From NCBI GenBank assembly GCA_041538185.1, contig JBGORM010000004.1:124001-188000 (forward strand): 64,000 nucleotides of DNA, given 5' to 3'. The notes below the pieces were generated by a model. That model did no database searches. It saw only the letters and a program-made list of their open reading frames with translations, and was not told where the DNA came from. The translations under genes and the position numbers were made by a program. Positions 17,794 through 27,401 of this stretch are shown one piece after another. This DNA comes from Melioribacteraceae bacterium 4301-Me (GTDB lineage: Bacteria > Bacteroidota > Ignavibacteria > Ignavibacteriales > Melioribacteraceae). Position 1 is the stretch's first letter, and the number at the start of each line of letters is the position of its first letter.

Positions 17794-19350
17794 TCAATAA
17801 TCGGTAGCAGGCATATATTCTGCAGCAGCATGTGTATTTTCATAGCCTTTGACCCCCATTTCAGGCATATCAAGTCCTTCAATTTCATCTTTTTCGCTAA
17901 CTCGTAATCCTACTAATTTGTCGCATAGTTTAAAGAATGCATACATAACGGTAAAGACAAAAACGAAACAAACAATGCCGCCAATTAATTCAGCTAAAAA
18001 TTGTTTAGGGTTGCCGTAAAATAATCCTCTTACATTTCCAGAAACTCCATTCCAGCCATCGCCATAAGTCCCATCGGCAAAAAGTCCTAGTGCTAATACT
18101 CCCCAAAAACCGTTAACACCATGGACAGCAACAGCTCCAACTGGGTCGTCAATTTTTAGTTTGTGGTCGAGGTAGAAAACAGAAATTACAACTAGGATTC
18201 CTGCGATAGCGCCAATCAATACAGCAATTGGGGCATTAACGAAAGCGCAAGGAGCAGTAATTGCAACTAAACCCGCTAGCATTCCATTAGCCATCATGCT
18301 TGGGTCTGGTTTCCCAAATCTTAACCACATAAATAGAGTAGCTGCAAATGCCCCACTTGCAGATGCTAGCATTGTATTTGTTGCAATAACACCTATTCTT
18401 AAATCATTTCCGGAAAGTGTTGAACCTGGGTTAAATCCAAACCAACCAAAAGCTAAAATGAATGTTCCAATGATTGCCATTGGTATATTATGCCCAGGGA
18501 TAGCATTTGAAGAACCATCTTTGTTATATTTTCCAATCCTTGGCCCAAGAACGATTGCACCGGCCAAAGCTGCTACACCTCCAACTTCGTGTACTACAGA
18601 AGAACCTGCAAAATCAACATGACCGTGTCCTAGTCCGAAGTTAGCACCTAATTGAGCGAGCCAGCCGCCCCCCCAAACCCAATTCCCGAATAGTGGATAA
18701 ACTACCATTGAGATAAAGAATCCGTAAATAATGAATGAAATAAATTTCCACCTTTCAGCCATTGCTCCTGTTGGTATGGTTGCTGTTGTATCCATAAATA
18801 CCATTTGGAATAAAAATAAAGTAAATATTCCAACATCGTAAACTTGCGGGTTTAAGAAGAATCCTGTGAAACCAGCTAATCCAAAAGACTTTCCAAATAA
18901 AGTAATAGTTAGTTCATTTGTTAGACCTGGGGTCCCACCAAGATTTGCAATTCCACCAACTCCCCCAAACATTAGTGCAAAACCGCAAATCCAAAATCCT
19001 AAAACTCCAATACCATAAATAAGGAAGTTCATGCCCATTGTGTGAGCTACATTTTTTGCTCTTGTAAAACCAGTTTCAACCATTGCAAAGCCAGCTTGCA
19101 TGAACATTACTAAGAAACCAGTAATTAGTGTCCACATAATGTTTGTAGCAATAATGTTGTGTCCAATTGCATTGCCAATTTCTTCAAGGGTAGGCTTTCC
19201 AGGTGTGGCCGCTGGTATATTTTTTATGTTACCTGTGTTAACACCGTTAGGATCGGCCTGTGAATAAATACTTTCTGGCATTGCTACAGTAAGAAGAGAA
19301 ATTATTATAACAATGTAGAAAGCTGGACTATTAAATAATTTATTTTTCAT
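17794..19350 (-). CDS. amt: Ammonium transporter (Amt/MEP/Rh) 2
   Basis: 518 residues, longer than amt1 because of an extended N-terminal periplasmic segment and inserted loops (around GGVGGIANLGG and DGTYGDGWNGVSG). It has an N-terminal signal-like helix and the family blocks AGFAMVETGFTRAKN, FAGSSVVHEVGG, GWFGFNPGSTLSG and DDPVGAVAVHGVNGFWG. The C-terminal tail (RVSEKDEIEGLDMPEMG) is the conserved cytoplasmic regulatory tail shared with amt1. GGAGT precedes the ATG. It lies 88 bp after a small unknown ORF on the same strand and may share its promoter at 20030-20058. Confidence 0.94.
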   Translation of the reverse strand: MKNKLFNSPAFYIVIIISLLTVAMPESIYSQADPNGVNTGNIKNIPAATPGKPTLEEIGNAIGHNIIATNIMWTLITGFLVMFMQAGFAMVETGFTRAKNVAHTMGMNFLIYGIGVLGFWICGFALMFGGVGGIANLGGTPGLTNELTITLFGKSFGLAGFTGFFLNPQVYDVGIFTLFLFQMVFMDTTATIPTGAMAERWKFISFIIYGFFISMVVYPLFGNWVWGGGWLAQLGANFGLGHGHVDFAGSSVVHEVGGVAALAGAIVLGPRIGKYNKDGSSNAIPGHNIPMAIIGTFILAFGWFGFNPGSTLSGNDLRIGVIATNTMLASASGAFAATLFMWLRFGKPDPSMMANGMLAGLVAITAPCAFVNAPIAVLIGAIAGILVVISVFYLDHKLKIDDPVGAVAVHGVNGFWGVLALGLFADGTYGDGWNGVSGNVRGLFYGNPKQFLAELIGGIVCFVFVFTVMYAFFKLCDKLVGLRVSEKDEIEGLDMPEMGVKGYENTHAAAEYMPATDY

Positions 19351-19438
19351 AACTACTCCTATTATTTTATTATGATATAGTTTAGTTTTGATTTTGTTTA
19401 TCTTGTATAAGATTGCTTACAAAAAGATGGAATGACTT

Positions 19439-19924
19439 TTAAATAATAATAGGTGAGGTGACCTGCGGTCTGCAATCAGTATCCTTTGAATTGTATATCA
19501 ATGCTTTGGCTAAAAGTTTTGCTTTGTTTTTCCTTTGTAGATGAATTTTTTTCGATAAGTTTTTTTCTGAAGAATAATGAATATCTTCTATTATGTTCGT
19601 GAATTGGAGGCATTCTAAATTTTCCCATAATTTACATGAATCTTCAATTATAGAAGTGAGTTTTGAACTGCTCATAAGTGTTTGGTTAAAACAGTAAAAG
19701 ATGAATTCAATTTCTAAAACCTGGTACTGCTTATTCTGCTTAATAAATTTTGTTAAGGGTTCTCTCTGAGATTTTAAAAAACTATTGTTTCCTAACTCTT
19801 GGCTTTCTTTACTAAAAGTGCAGCAGCTATTTGCTTGATTATGAAAATTTTTTGCTAAAATATTTTCTGCCTTGTTTGAACTCATTAACAAAAACAATAA
19901 TATGTATATTAACTCGTATAACAT
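19439..19924 (-). CDS. Unrecognised small, probably exported protein
   Basis: 161 residues that I do not recognise. The N-terminus (MLYELIYILLFLLMSS) is hydrophobic like a signal or anchor, followed by a Lys/Asn/Ser-rich chain with a CC pair near residue 35 and few aromatic residues. The ribosome site is weak. In favour of a real gene: a good TTGACA-17-TATGAT promoter sits ~105 bp upstream in the right direction, and amt2 follows on the same strand. Against: no known domain and a composition close to that of the surrounding A+T-rich DNA. It could be a leader region of the amt2 transcript rather than a protein. Confidence 0.42.
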   Translation of the reverse strand: MLYELIYILLFLLMSSNKAENILAKNFHNQANSCCTFSKESQELGNNSFLKSQREPLTKFIKQNKQYQVLEIEFIFYCFNQTLMSSSKLTSIIEDSCKLWENLECLQFTNIIEDIHYSSEKNLSKKIHLQRKNKAKLLAKALIYNSKDTDCRPQVTSPIII

Positions 19925-20029
19925 TCTTATTTGCTTGTTGTGATAATAAGTTAGATAAGTAATCTATATTTAATAATAAAATAAGGCAAAAGAATAAATA
20001 TACCTAAATAATTAAGTTTTCTTAACGCA

Positions 20030-20058
20030 ATCATATAATAAAAATTTGCTTTTGTCAA
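20030..20058 (-). promoter_or_regulatory. Promoter candidate for the small ORF and amt2
   Basis: On the reverse strand TTGACA (20058-20053), a 17-bp spacer and TATGAT (20035-20030): the best sigma-70-like match I saw in this window. It points toward 19924-17794. Confidence 0.65.
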
Positions 20059-20354
20059 GAGAAATTTTGATTTGTGAAGTGATGACTTGCTTTTTTAAAT
20101 GCAATCTTAATTCTCACTTTTTTTTCATTAATTCTCATGTTTGAAAAGAAAACTTTAATATTTATTTAAGAGTTTTTGTCCACATTAAAAAATTTATTTT
20201 TATACAGAAATTTTGGATGTAGTTAAGTATCTTAAGTAAGCAAAGTTTTACTTTTTTGGCATGGTTCTTTTATCGTATAAAAAAGGTGTTTTGGCAAGTT
20301 AAAATGTTTTTACTAATTAAAACAAATATTATTATAAAATGCACTTAGTAAAAG

Positions 20355-20390
20355 AGGCTACAACCAAAAATTGTAGCCTTTTTTATTTTT
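20355..20390 (+). terminator. Terminator-like hairpin immediately upstream of korD
   Basis: AGGCTACAA (20355-20363), 7-base loop, TTGTAGCCT (20371-20379), followed by a T-rich run to 20390. It ends only 17 bases before the korD ATG at 20408 and just before its GGAGGTG ribosome site. No rightward gene lies upstream, so it may act as an attenuator in the kor leader. Confidence 0.7.
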
Positions 20391-20407
20391 AAAAGCGGAG
20401 GTGAAAA

Positions 20408-20695
20408 ATGGCAAAAGTAAAAGGTGATATCATAATTGATATCGAAAAGTGTAAAGGTTGTGAGTTATGCACTGACGCTTGTCCACAAGAAACATTGGGG
20501 CTTTCATCAAAATTAAATTCAAAAGGTTATCATTATGTTGTTAAAGTAAAGGATAATTGTACAGGGTGCATTAACTGTGCTCTAGTTTGTCCTGAAGGTA
20601 TAATTAAGGTATTTAGAAAAACGCTTAAAAAGATTGAATCAATGGCAGCGACTTCAAATGTCAATGATAATATAACATTTGCGGTGCGCCCATGA
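20408..20695 (+). CDS. korD: 2-oxoacid:ferredoxin oxidoreductase, ferredoxin-like delta subunit
   Basis: 95 residues carrying two 4Fe-4S motifs: CKGCELCTDACPQ (near residues 16-28) and CTGCINCALVCPEG (near 52-65). It passes electrons from the TPP centre of the complex to external ferredoxin. A strong GGAGGTG site precedes the ATG, and the stop overlaps the korA start by 4 bases. Gene order D-A-B-C is the same as in many Chlorobi/Bacteroidota four-subunit enzymes. Confidence 0.9.
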   Translation: MAKVKGDIIIDIEKCKGCELCTDACPQETLGLSSKLNSKGYHYVVKVKDNCTGCINCALVCPEGIIKVFRKTLKKIESMAATSNVNDNITFAVRP

Positions 20696-21762
20696 AAGAG
20701 TTAACATTGATGAAAGGCAATGAGGCATTAGCGGAAGCTGCAATTCGTTCAGGCTGCGATGCTTATTTTGGTTACCCAATTACTCCTCAATCTGAAGTTT
20801 TAGAATATTTGAGTTTGCATGCTGCAAAAAGAACCGGCATGGTAGTGCTTCAAGCTGAAAGTGAAGTAGCCGCAATCAATATGCTTTATGGTGCTGGCGG
20901 GACAGGCAAAAAAGTTATGACGAGTTCATCAAGCCCTGGCATTAGTTTGATGCAAGAGGGAATCTCGTATATAGCTTGTGCTGAAATTCCTTGTTTAATT
21001 GTTAATGTAGTTAGAGGTGGACCTGGACTTGGTACTATACAGCCTTCTCAAGGCGATTACTTTCAAGCGGTGAAGGGTGGTGGACATGGTGACTATAGGT
21101 TAATTGTATTGGCTCCTTCGACTGTCCAAGAAATGGTTGACTTTGTACCAAAAGCTTTTGATTTGGCATTCCGTTATAGGAATCCAGTCATGATTTTAGC
21201 CGATGGCGCACTTGGACAAATGATGGAAAAAGTTGAGTTGTTCGAGCCGATTCCACGCAAAACTAATATCGAACCGTGGGCTACGGTAGGTAAGCCGAAA
21301 ACTCGACAAAGAAATATCCTGACTTCTTTACATATTGAACCAGATAAGATGGAACAGATAAATATTCATCTACAGAATAAATACAAAAAAATTCAACAAA
21401 ACGAGGTTCAATATGAAAGTTATAAATGTGATGATGCCGAGATAATTCTAACGGCGTACGGATTAGTGGCAAGGATTTGTAAAAAAACAGCCGATATGGC
21501 TAGAGAAAAAGGAATTAAGGTAGGTGTCTTTAGACCAATAACATTATTTCCATTTCCGTATAATCAAATTCGAGAACTTGCTAATAAAGTTAAGGGAATT
21601 TTAGATGTTGAAATGAACGCTGGACAAATGATAGAAGATGTAAAACTTGCAATCGAAGGGAAGGTGCCTGTAGAGTTTCATGGCAGAATGGGTGGCGTAG
21701 TACCCACTCCAGATGAAATCCTTCTCAAAATTGAAGAAAAATTTGTAGGAGAACTTGTATGA
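20692..21762 (+). CDS. korA: 2-oxoacid:ferredoxin oxidoreductase alpha subunit
   Basis: 356 residues: the pyrimidine-binding half of the TPP enzyme. Blocks include MKGNEALAEAAIRSGCDAYF, GYPITPQSEVLEYL, QAESEVAAINMLYGAGGTGK and TSSSSPGISLMQEGISY, and a C-terminal transketolase-like domain (VGVFRPITLFPFP). It is not fused to the gamma domain. The substrate may be 2-oxoglutarate or branched-chain 2-oxoacids (VorB-type); sequence inspection alone does not settle this. It overlaps korB by 4 bases. Confidence 0.9.
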   Translation: MKELTLMKGNEALAEAAIRSGCDAYFGYPITPQSEVLEYLSLHAAKRTGMVVLQAESEVAAINMLYGAGGTGKKVMTSSSSPGISLMQEGISYIACAEIPCLIVNVVRGGPGLGTIQPSQGDYFQAVKGGGHGDYRLIVLAPSTVQEMVDFVPKAFDLAFRYRNPVMILADGALGQMMEKVELFEPIPRKTNIEPWATVGKPKTRQRNILTSLHIEPDKMEQINIHLQNKYKKIQQNEVQYESYKCDDAEIILTAYGLVARICKKTADMAREKGIKVGVFRPITLFPFPYNQIRELANKVKGILDVEMNAGQMIEDVKLAIEGKVPVEFHGRMGGVVPTPDEILLKIEEKFVGELV

Positions 21763-22601
21763 ATAACAATAAAGTTTCTGTTGAAGAAGAACATTACCAA
21801 CAAATTATCGATGAAGAAAATATTTGCATTAAAGAAAACCTGGTTTATGAAAAACCTGCAACGTTATTAGACACGCCAATGCATTATTGCCCAGGCTGCG
21901 GTCATGGTGTTGCCCATAGACTTTTAGCAGAAGTAATTGATGAACTGGGAATTCAAGAAGATACTATAGGGGTTGCACCTGTTGGTTGTGCAGTTTTTGC
22001 TTATAATTATTTGGATATTGATATGCAGGAAGCCGCCCACGGTAGAGCTTCTGCAGTTGCTACAGGGATTAAAAGACTATTACCTGATAAATATGTTTTT
22101 TCTTATCAAGGTGATGGCGACCTGGCTGCAATAGGTACAGGAGAAACTATTCATACATGTAATCGCGGCGAGAATATATTAATTGTTTTTATAAATAATG
22201 GTATCTATGGAATGACTGGCGGACAGATGGCACCAACGACTTTAGTAGGTATGAAGTCTACTACTACACCATACGGTAGAGATACTAAAATAATGGGCAA
22301 CCCACTAAAAATAACAGACCTTATTGCACAATTGCCCGGCGTTTATTATGCAACTCGCTGTGCTGTTAATACACCTAACAACGTTCGCAGAACAAAAAAG
22401 GCCTTGCTGAGAAGTTTTCAATATCAAAAAGAAAAAAAAGGTCTTTGCTTTGTCGAAATTGTTTCTAATTGTCCTTCTAATTGGAAAATGACCCCGTTGG
22501 AGTCAAATAAATGGCTTGAAGAAAATATGATTCCGTTTTATCCATTGGGTGACTTAAAATCCCCTGAAGGGAAATCTATTAAACCACAAAACGGAGAATA
22601 A
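21759..22601 (+). CDS. korB: 2-oxoacid:ferredoxin oxidoreductase beta subunit
   Basis: 280 residues, the TPP-diphosphate-binding subunit. HYCPGCGHGVAHR gives the CxxC element of the family; GDGDLAAIGTGE followed by NNGIYGMTGGQMAPT is the Mg-TPP motif. The ~35 residues before the core (rich in Glu) are a short extension. Its C-terminal EIVSNCPSNWKMTP is family-typical. It ends 2 bp before korC. Confidence 0.92.
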   Translation: MNNNKVSVEEEHYQQIIDEENICIKENLVYEKPATLLDTPMHYCPGCGHGVAHRLLAEVIDELGIQEDTIGVAPVGCAVFAYNYLDIDMQEAAHGRASAVATGIKRLLPDKYVFSYQGDGDLAAIGTGETIHTCNRGENILIVFINNGIYGMTGGQMAPTTLVGMKSTTTPYGRDTKIMGNPLKITDLIAQLPGVYYATRCAVNTPNNVRRTKKALLRSFQYQKEKKGLCFVEIVSNCPSNWKMTPLESNKWLEENMIPFYPLGDLKSPEGKSIKPQNGE

Positions 22602-22603
22602 TT

Positions 22604-23164
22604 ATGACTGAAGAAATTATTATTGCTGGATTTGGCGGACAGGGAGTTTTGTCTCTAGGACAAATATTATGTTATGCCGGCGTTATTGAAAATAAAGAAG
22701 TAAGCTGGATGCCTTCTTACGGACCAGAAATGCGGGGCGGAACAGCTAATTGTATTACTATTATCAGTGACCAAAAAATCAGCTCTCCAATTATATCTAA
22801 GTTCGACACTGTAATTGCATTAAATCAACCCTCACTGGATAAATTTGAAAGTGCAGTTAAGCCAAAGGGACTTTTAATTTATGAGTCGAGCACTATAATT
22901 AATTTACCTAAGAGAAAAGACATTGAGATATTACCAATAGAAGCGGCTAATGAAGCAACAAAACTTAAAAATAACAAGGTAATGAACATGATTATATTAG
23001 GTGCTTTCTTAAAAAGAAAACCAATTATAAAAGTAGAAAGCGCCTTAGAAGCATTAAAAAAAGTTCTTCCAGAAAGATATCATCACCTTCTTGCATTAAA
23101 TGAACAAGCTCTAAGAAAGGGTATGGAACTTTCTGAATTGGTGGAAACAGCTGTCACAAGTTAA
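22604..23164 (+). CDS. korC: 2-oxoacid:ferredoxin oxidoreductase gamma subunit
   Basis: 186 residues. IIAGFGGQGVLSLGQILCYAG and the block SWMPSYGPEMRGGTANC are diagnostic for the gamma domain, which helps bind CoA. It closes the four-gene operon; a hairpin terminator follows ~40 bp later. The operon is clean, without internal promoters visible, so the four subunits should be made together. Confidence 0.92.
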   Translation: MTEEIIIAGFGGQGVLSLGQILCYAGVIENKEVSWMPSYGPEMRGGTANCITIISDQKISSPIISKFDTVIALNQPSLDKFESAVKPKGLLIYESSTIINLPKRKDIEILPIEAANEATKLKNNKVMNMIILGAFLKRKPIIKVESALEALKKVLPERYHHLLALNEQALRKGMELSELVETAVTS

Positions 23165-23200
23165 TTGGATGTGATTGCTTTTATTTAATAAAAATCTATA

Positions 23201-23228
23201 AAAAAGCTCAAAAACGAGCTTTTTTATT
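23201..23228 (+). terminator. Intrinsic terminator after korC
   Basis: AAAAAGCTC (23201-23209), short loop, GAGCTTTTTT (23216-23225), continuing T-rich. Placed between korC and atpD. Confidence 0.75.
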
Positions 23229-23241
23229 ATTGTTTAACTTG

Positions 23242-23265
23242 GTTAATTAATCGATATTAATTAAC
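23242..23265. promoter_or_regulatory. Perfect 10-bp inverted repeat upstream of atpD
   Basis: GTTAATTAAT (23242-23251), spacer CGAT, ATTAATTAAC (23256-23265). It sits between the korC terminator and the atpD ATG (23303), where an operator or promoter-overlapping site would be expected. No obvious -35/-10 pair accompanies it. A related ATTAAC-tttg-GTTAAT dyad precedes amt1 (17496-17511). Confidence 0.4.
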
Positions 23266-23287
23266 TTTGGCATTCAAAAAATCATAA

Positions 23288-24712
<1,425 letters not shown>

Positions 24713-24737
24713 CAAGTTAAGATAAAATAGAACTATA

Positions 24738-25187
24738 ATGACAAAAGAAATTTCCCTTGAGATTGTTACCCCATCAAAAGTAGCTTATAAAGGTAAAGTG
24801 AAATCGGTTACTGTTCCAGGTACTCTTGGCAACTTCCAAGTACTTTTTAATCATGCCCCTTTACTAAGTTCGTTTGAAGTTGGTAAAATTGCTATAGAAG
24901 AGATAGATGGGAATAAAGTTGAATTTGCTACTTCTGGAGGTACTGTTGAAGTTCGTTCAAATGTTATTCTTATTTTAGCCGATAGTCTTGAACGAAAAGA
25001 AGAAATTGATGTAGAGCGTGCAGTGAAATCGTTGAAAAGAGCTAAACAAAGAATTGCAAATCGGAATAAAGAAAACATTGATTTTGTTAGAGCAGAAGCT
25101 TCATTAAAACGCGCTGTAAACAGATTAAAGTTTGTAGGGCACTATCCTGTTGATAGCAATTCATCACATGCAAATCATAACTTTTAA
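24738..25187 (+). CDS. atpC: F1F0 ATP synthase epsilon subunit
   Basis: 149 residues. The N-terminal beta-sandwich shows SLEIVTPSKVAYKGKVKSV, VPGTLGNFQVLFNHAPLLS and FATSGGTVEVRSNVILILAD; the C-terminal helical hairpin has the ...RAKQRIANRN...ASLKRAVNRLK pattern that in other species moves to block reverse rotation. It starts 25 bp after atpD and completes the two-gene atp unit. Confidence 0.93.
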   Translation: MTKEISLEIVTPSKVAYKGKVKSVTVPGTLGNFQVLFNHAPLLSSFEVGKIAIEEIDGNKVEFATSGGTVEVRSNVILILADSLERKEEIDVERAVKSLKRAKQRIANRNKENIDFVRAEASLKRAVNRLKFVGHYPVDSNSSHANHNF

Positions 25188-25330
25188 TCGGTTGTTTTCT
25201 AATATAGCCTTTTCTAACAAGTACAAAGCCTACTTGAAGATTGTTGTTTATACTTGCTGAATTAATGAGACAAGCAAAAATTTAACCAAAATTTTCCTAA
25301 TGGGAAATTTGAGTTCATTACTTTTTTATG

Positions 25331-25368
25331 ATATAAAAAACCCCGAAGCCTTTTACAACTACGGGGCG
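25331..25368 (-). terminator. Intrinsic terminator after the sod gene
   Basis: On the reverse strand CCCCGTAG ... CTTCGGGG (one mismatch) followed by TTTTTTAT, about 35 bp past the sod stop. It would end the rrf2-iscA-sod transcript. Confidence 0.75.
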
Positions 25369-25402
25369 ATTAGATTGTTCGATAAATAAAAAAGTATTAG
25401 TA

Positions 25403-26131
25403 TTATTTAACGGATGCAAATCTTTTTGCTACTTCATCCCAATTTACTACATTCCACCAAGCAGATATATATTCGGGTCTTCTGTTTTGATATTTTAAGT
25501 AGTAAGCATGTTCCCAAACATCCAATCCCATAATTGGGTAACCTTTTAGTTCAGATAGGTCCATTAAAGGATTATCTTGGTTAGGTGTAGAACCAATTTC
25601 AAGTTTACCATTATTGAAAACTAACCACGCCCAACCAGAGCCAAAACGAGAAGCAGCTGCAGCAGAGAATAATTCTTTGAATTTTTCAAACGAACCAAAT
25701 GTACCATTAATTGCGTCTGCTAAAGCACCTGTTGGACTTCCACCTTTGTTTGGTCCCATTATTTCCCAAAACATGGAATGATTGTAATGTCCGCCGCCGT
25801 TATTTCTAACTGCAACCGGATACTTTGAAGCATTTTTAATTAGTTCGTCGAGACTTAGTTTTTCCATCTCCGTGCCTTCTACAGCTTTGTTTAAATTATT
25901 TACATACCCTGCATGATGTTTGTCATGATGTATTTCCATTGTTCTCGCATCAATATGCGGTTCTAAGGCATCAAAAGGATAAGGAAGTTTGGGTAATTCG
26001 AATTTTGCCATAACAGTTTTACTCCTATTTTTATTTGAGAAATTGATTTTTTTTGTAAACGCTTCCACTTTAGAAATACTGCCAATAAGTGGCATTACGC
26101 CTAAAGTGTACAAGAACTTTTTCCTGTCCAT
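25403..26131 (-). CDS. sodA: Fe/Mn superoxide dismutase with optional N-terminal leader
   Basis: 242 residues from the outer start. The catalytic core from [20 protein letters not shown] has all four metal ligands: His in MEIHHDKHH, His in HYNHSMFW, and Asp and His in [15 protein letters not shown]. It dismutates superoxide. A 40-residue extension ([18 protein letters not shown]...) precedes the usual SOD start and resembles an export signal, loosely Tat-like but with RK rather than RR. Both the outer ATG (26131) and the inner ATG (26011) have good ribosome sites, so exported and cytosolic forms may be made. It lies 20 bp after the iscA-like stop. Confidence 0.93.
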   Translation of the reverse strand: MDRKKFLYTLGVMPLIGSISKVEAFTKKINFSNKNRSKTVMAKFELPKLPYPFDALEPHIDARTMEIHHDKHHAGYVNNLNKAVEGTEMEKLSLDELIKNASKYPVAVRNNGGGHYNHSMFWEIMGPNKGGSPTGALADAINGTFGSFEKFKELFSAAAASRFGSGWAWLVFNNGKLEIGSTPNQDNPLMDLSELKGYPIMGLDVWEHAYYLKYQNRRPEYISAWWNVVNWDEVAKRFASVK

Positions 26132-26151
26132 AAATTCTCCTTTCTATTTGA

Positions 26152-26502
26152 CTAAACTCCAAATGACTCACCGCAGCCACAAGTTCTTTTTGCATTTGGA
26201 TTATTGAAAATAAATCCTTTACCGTTGAGACCGTCACTAAAATCTAAGACGGTTCCTGTTAAGTAAAATAAACTTTTACCATCGACAAATAGCTTTAATC
26301 CGCTTTTTTCAATTATTGTATCACCTTCATTTTGTTGGTTATCAAAACCAAGTTGATACGTAAGGCCAGAGCAGCCGCCTCCTTTAACACTAATACGCAA
26401 ACCATATTCCGCAGGTATGTTATTTTCTTCTTTTATGCGTAATACTTGCTTAATTGCCTTTTCAGTAATGTCAATCTCGGAAATATAAGTTTGTTCGCTC
26501 AT
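26152..26502 (-). CDS. A-type iron-sulfur carrier (IscA/ErpA/HesB family)
   Basis: 116 residues. The three conserved cysteines are present: one in [13 protein letters not shown] and two in the terminal CGCGESF. Such proteins deliver Fe-S clusters to target enzymes. AAGGAGGT precedes the ATG, and the start overlaps the upstream 107-residue gene by 4 bases. With Rrf2 two genes upstream and SOD downstream, an Fe-S homeostasis/oxidative stress role is likely. I cannot tell IscA from ErpA or SufA. Confidence 0.92.
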   Translation of the reverse strand: MSEQTYISEIDITEKAIKQVLRIKEENNIPAEYGLRISVKGGGCSGLTYQLGFDNQQNEGDTIIEKSGLKLFVDGKSLFYLTGTVLDFSDGLNGKGFIFNNPNAKRTCGCGESFGV

Positions 26503-26822
26503 TGTGAAACCTCCTTTACGTTGTCCGTTTCAAGCATTGTCGCTGCAGTATTGTTATTTTGTTCTATCATAAAGTTTATTTTCCAGGCATTAGGTGCTAT
26601 GTTAACTAATTCACCATCTTTTTCTAAAGCAGCAGCAAATTCAATTGCTAATTTTTCGGCTTGAGGATATGTTAAATTTATTTCTTTTTTCTCCAAGTAG
26701 CTTTTAATTGCATATTGGATGTCACGTAAAAAAATATTTGAATTATAGAAAAGAGGGTATTTGGTCTTCATAAACTTGAAAAAAGCTTTTTTCTCATTTA
26801 GTAATAAGTTTAAATACTGCAT
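26499..26822 (-). CDS. Unrecognised 107-residue protein of the Fe-S operon
   Basis: A small soluble, helical protein ([19 protein letters not shown] at the start; [20 protein letters not shown] in the middle) with no cysteines, so it is unlikely to hold a cluster itself. I do not recognise the family. Evidence that it is real: GGAGA ribosome site 8 bp before the ATG, a 4-base overlap with the iscA-like gene, and only 14 bp to rrf2. It may be an accessory or adaptor for cluster assembly (inference from position). Confidence 0.75.
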   Translation of the reverse strand: MQYLNLLLNEKKAFFKFMKTKYPLFYNSNIFLRDIQYAIKSYLEKKEINLTYPQAEKLAIEFAAALEKDGELVNIAPNAWKINFMIEQNNNTAATMLETDNVKEVSQ

Positions 26823-26836
26823 TTTATTTTCTCCAT

Positions 26837-27247
26837 TTATTGAATTAAGTCTTGCACAGTAGTGCTTTCAAAAAGCTCATTTAATCTATTCTGAATTTTC
26901 AGCATTGGATTTCGAATACAGCAATTCAATACCCGTTGACAATCTGCAGTCGTAGGTTTTTCAACCATACAATCTGTAAATTGAATTTTTTTATCGAGAA
27001 TAGTTATTAGTTTGTTTAAAGAAATCATTTCTGGTGTTGCCTTTAAAATGTAGCCACCTTTAATTCCTTGATAAGACGAAATTATATTAGCTTTGGCTAA
27101 TTTTTGCATAATCTTTGCTAACAAATCGTAAGGAATATTTTGATATTCGGATATTTCCGAAACGCTGGAGCAACTGTTACTTCCTTTTTCCGACATATAT
27201 TTTAACGCAAATAATGCATATTCAACAGATTTTGCAATTTTCAGCAT
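26837..27247 (-). CDS. Rrf2-family transcriptional regulator (IscR-like)
   Basis: 136 residues when started at the ATG at 27247 (MLKIAKSVEYALFALKYMSE); the frame is open 38 codons further upstream, but that part is hydrophobic and not Rrf2-like. The winged helix (SVSEISEYQNIPYDLLAKIMQKL, IISSYQGIKGGYIL) is followed by four cysteines (C-x9-C-x6-CC) suited to an Fe-S cluster. It probably senses Fe-S or redox status and controls its own operon. A candidate operator lies directly before the start. Confidence 0.88.
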   Translation of the reverse strand: MLKIAKSVEYALFALKYMSEKGSNSCSSVSEISEYQNIPYDLLAKIMQKLAKANIISSYQGIKGGYILKATPEMISLNKLITILDKKIQFTDCMVEKPTTADCQRVLNCCIRNPMLKIQNRLNELFESTTVQDLIQ

Positions 27248-27251
27248 AAAT

Positions 27252-27272
27252 ACGACTTTTTTAGTCCGACTT
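27252..27272 (-). promoter_or_regulatory. Candidate Rrf2 operator
   Basis: Reverse strand AAGTCGGACTAAAAAAGTCGT: half-sites CGGACT and AGTCG facing each other around an A-rich centre, 5-25 bases before the rrf2 ATG. Rrf2/IscR-type sites commonly have GGACTA..TAGTCC-like form. Autoregulation is inferred. Confidence 0.4.
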
Positions 27273-27401
27273 AAATTAACAAAGCACAGAATGAAAAGCA
27301 AATATTGAAAGGGGTAAAGTTTAGCTATTGAGTAAAAATTACATAGTACAGCAAAATACAATATCTTACTGCTGTTTAAGTATCAGTTTAAATTTCTGGG
27401 A

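Larger units (their letters stand above)
19925..20407. other. Divergent intergenic region between the amt2 side and kor
   Basis: 483 bp with no gene. It contains a leftward promoter (20030-20058), a weaker rightward promoter candidate (TTGGCA 20291-20296, 17 bp, TAATTA 20314-20319) and a terminator-like hairpin just before korD (20355-20379). The rest is featureless A+T-rich sequence. Confidence 0.5.

Noticed and set aside
18296..18622. 108-codon open frame antisense to amt2
   Set aside because: Mirror of the same Amt region; composition mirrors the frame above and has no independent support.
20241..20320. Sigma-54 promoter before kor or amt genes
   Set aside because: TTGGCA sequences occur but lack the GC at the required spacing, so no -24/-12 promoter is supported.
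27248..27361. Longer start for the Rrf2 regulator
   Set aside because: The extra 38 residues are hydrophobic and unlike any Rrf2 N-terminus, and they cover the putative operator.
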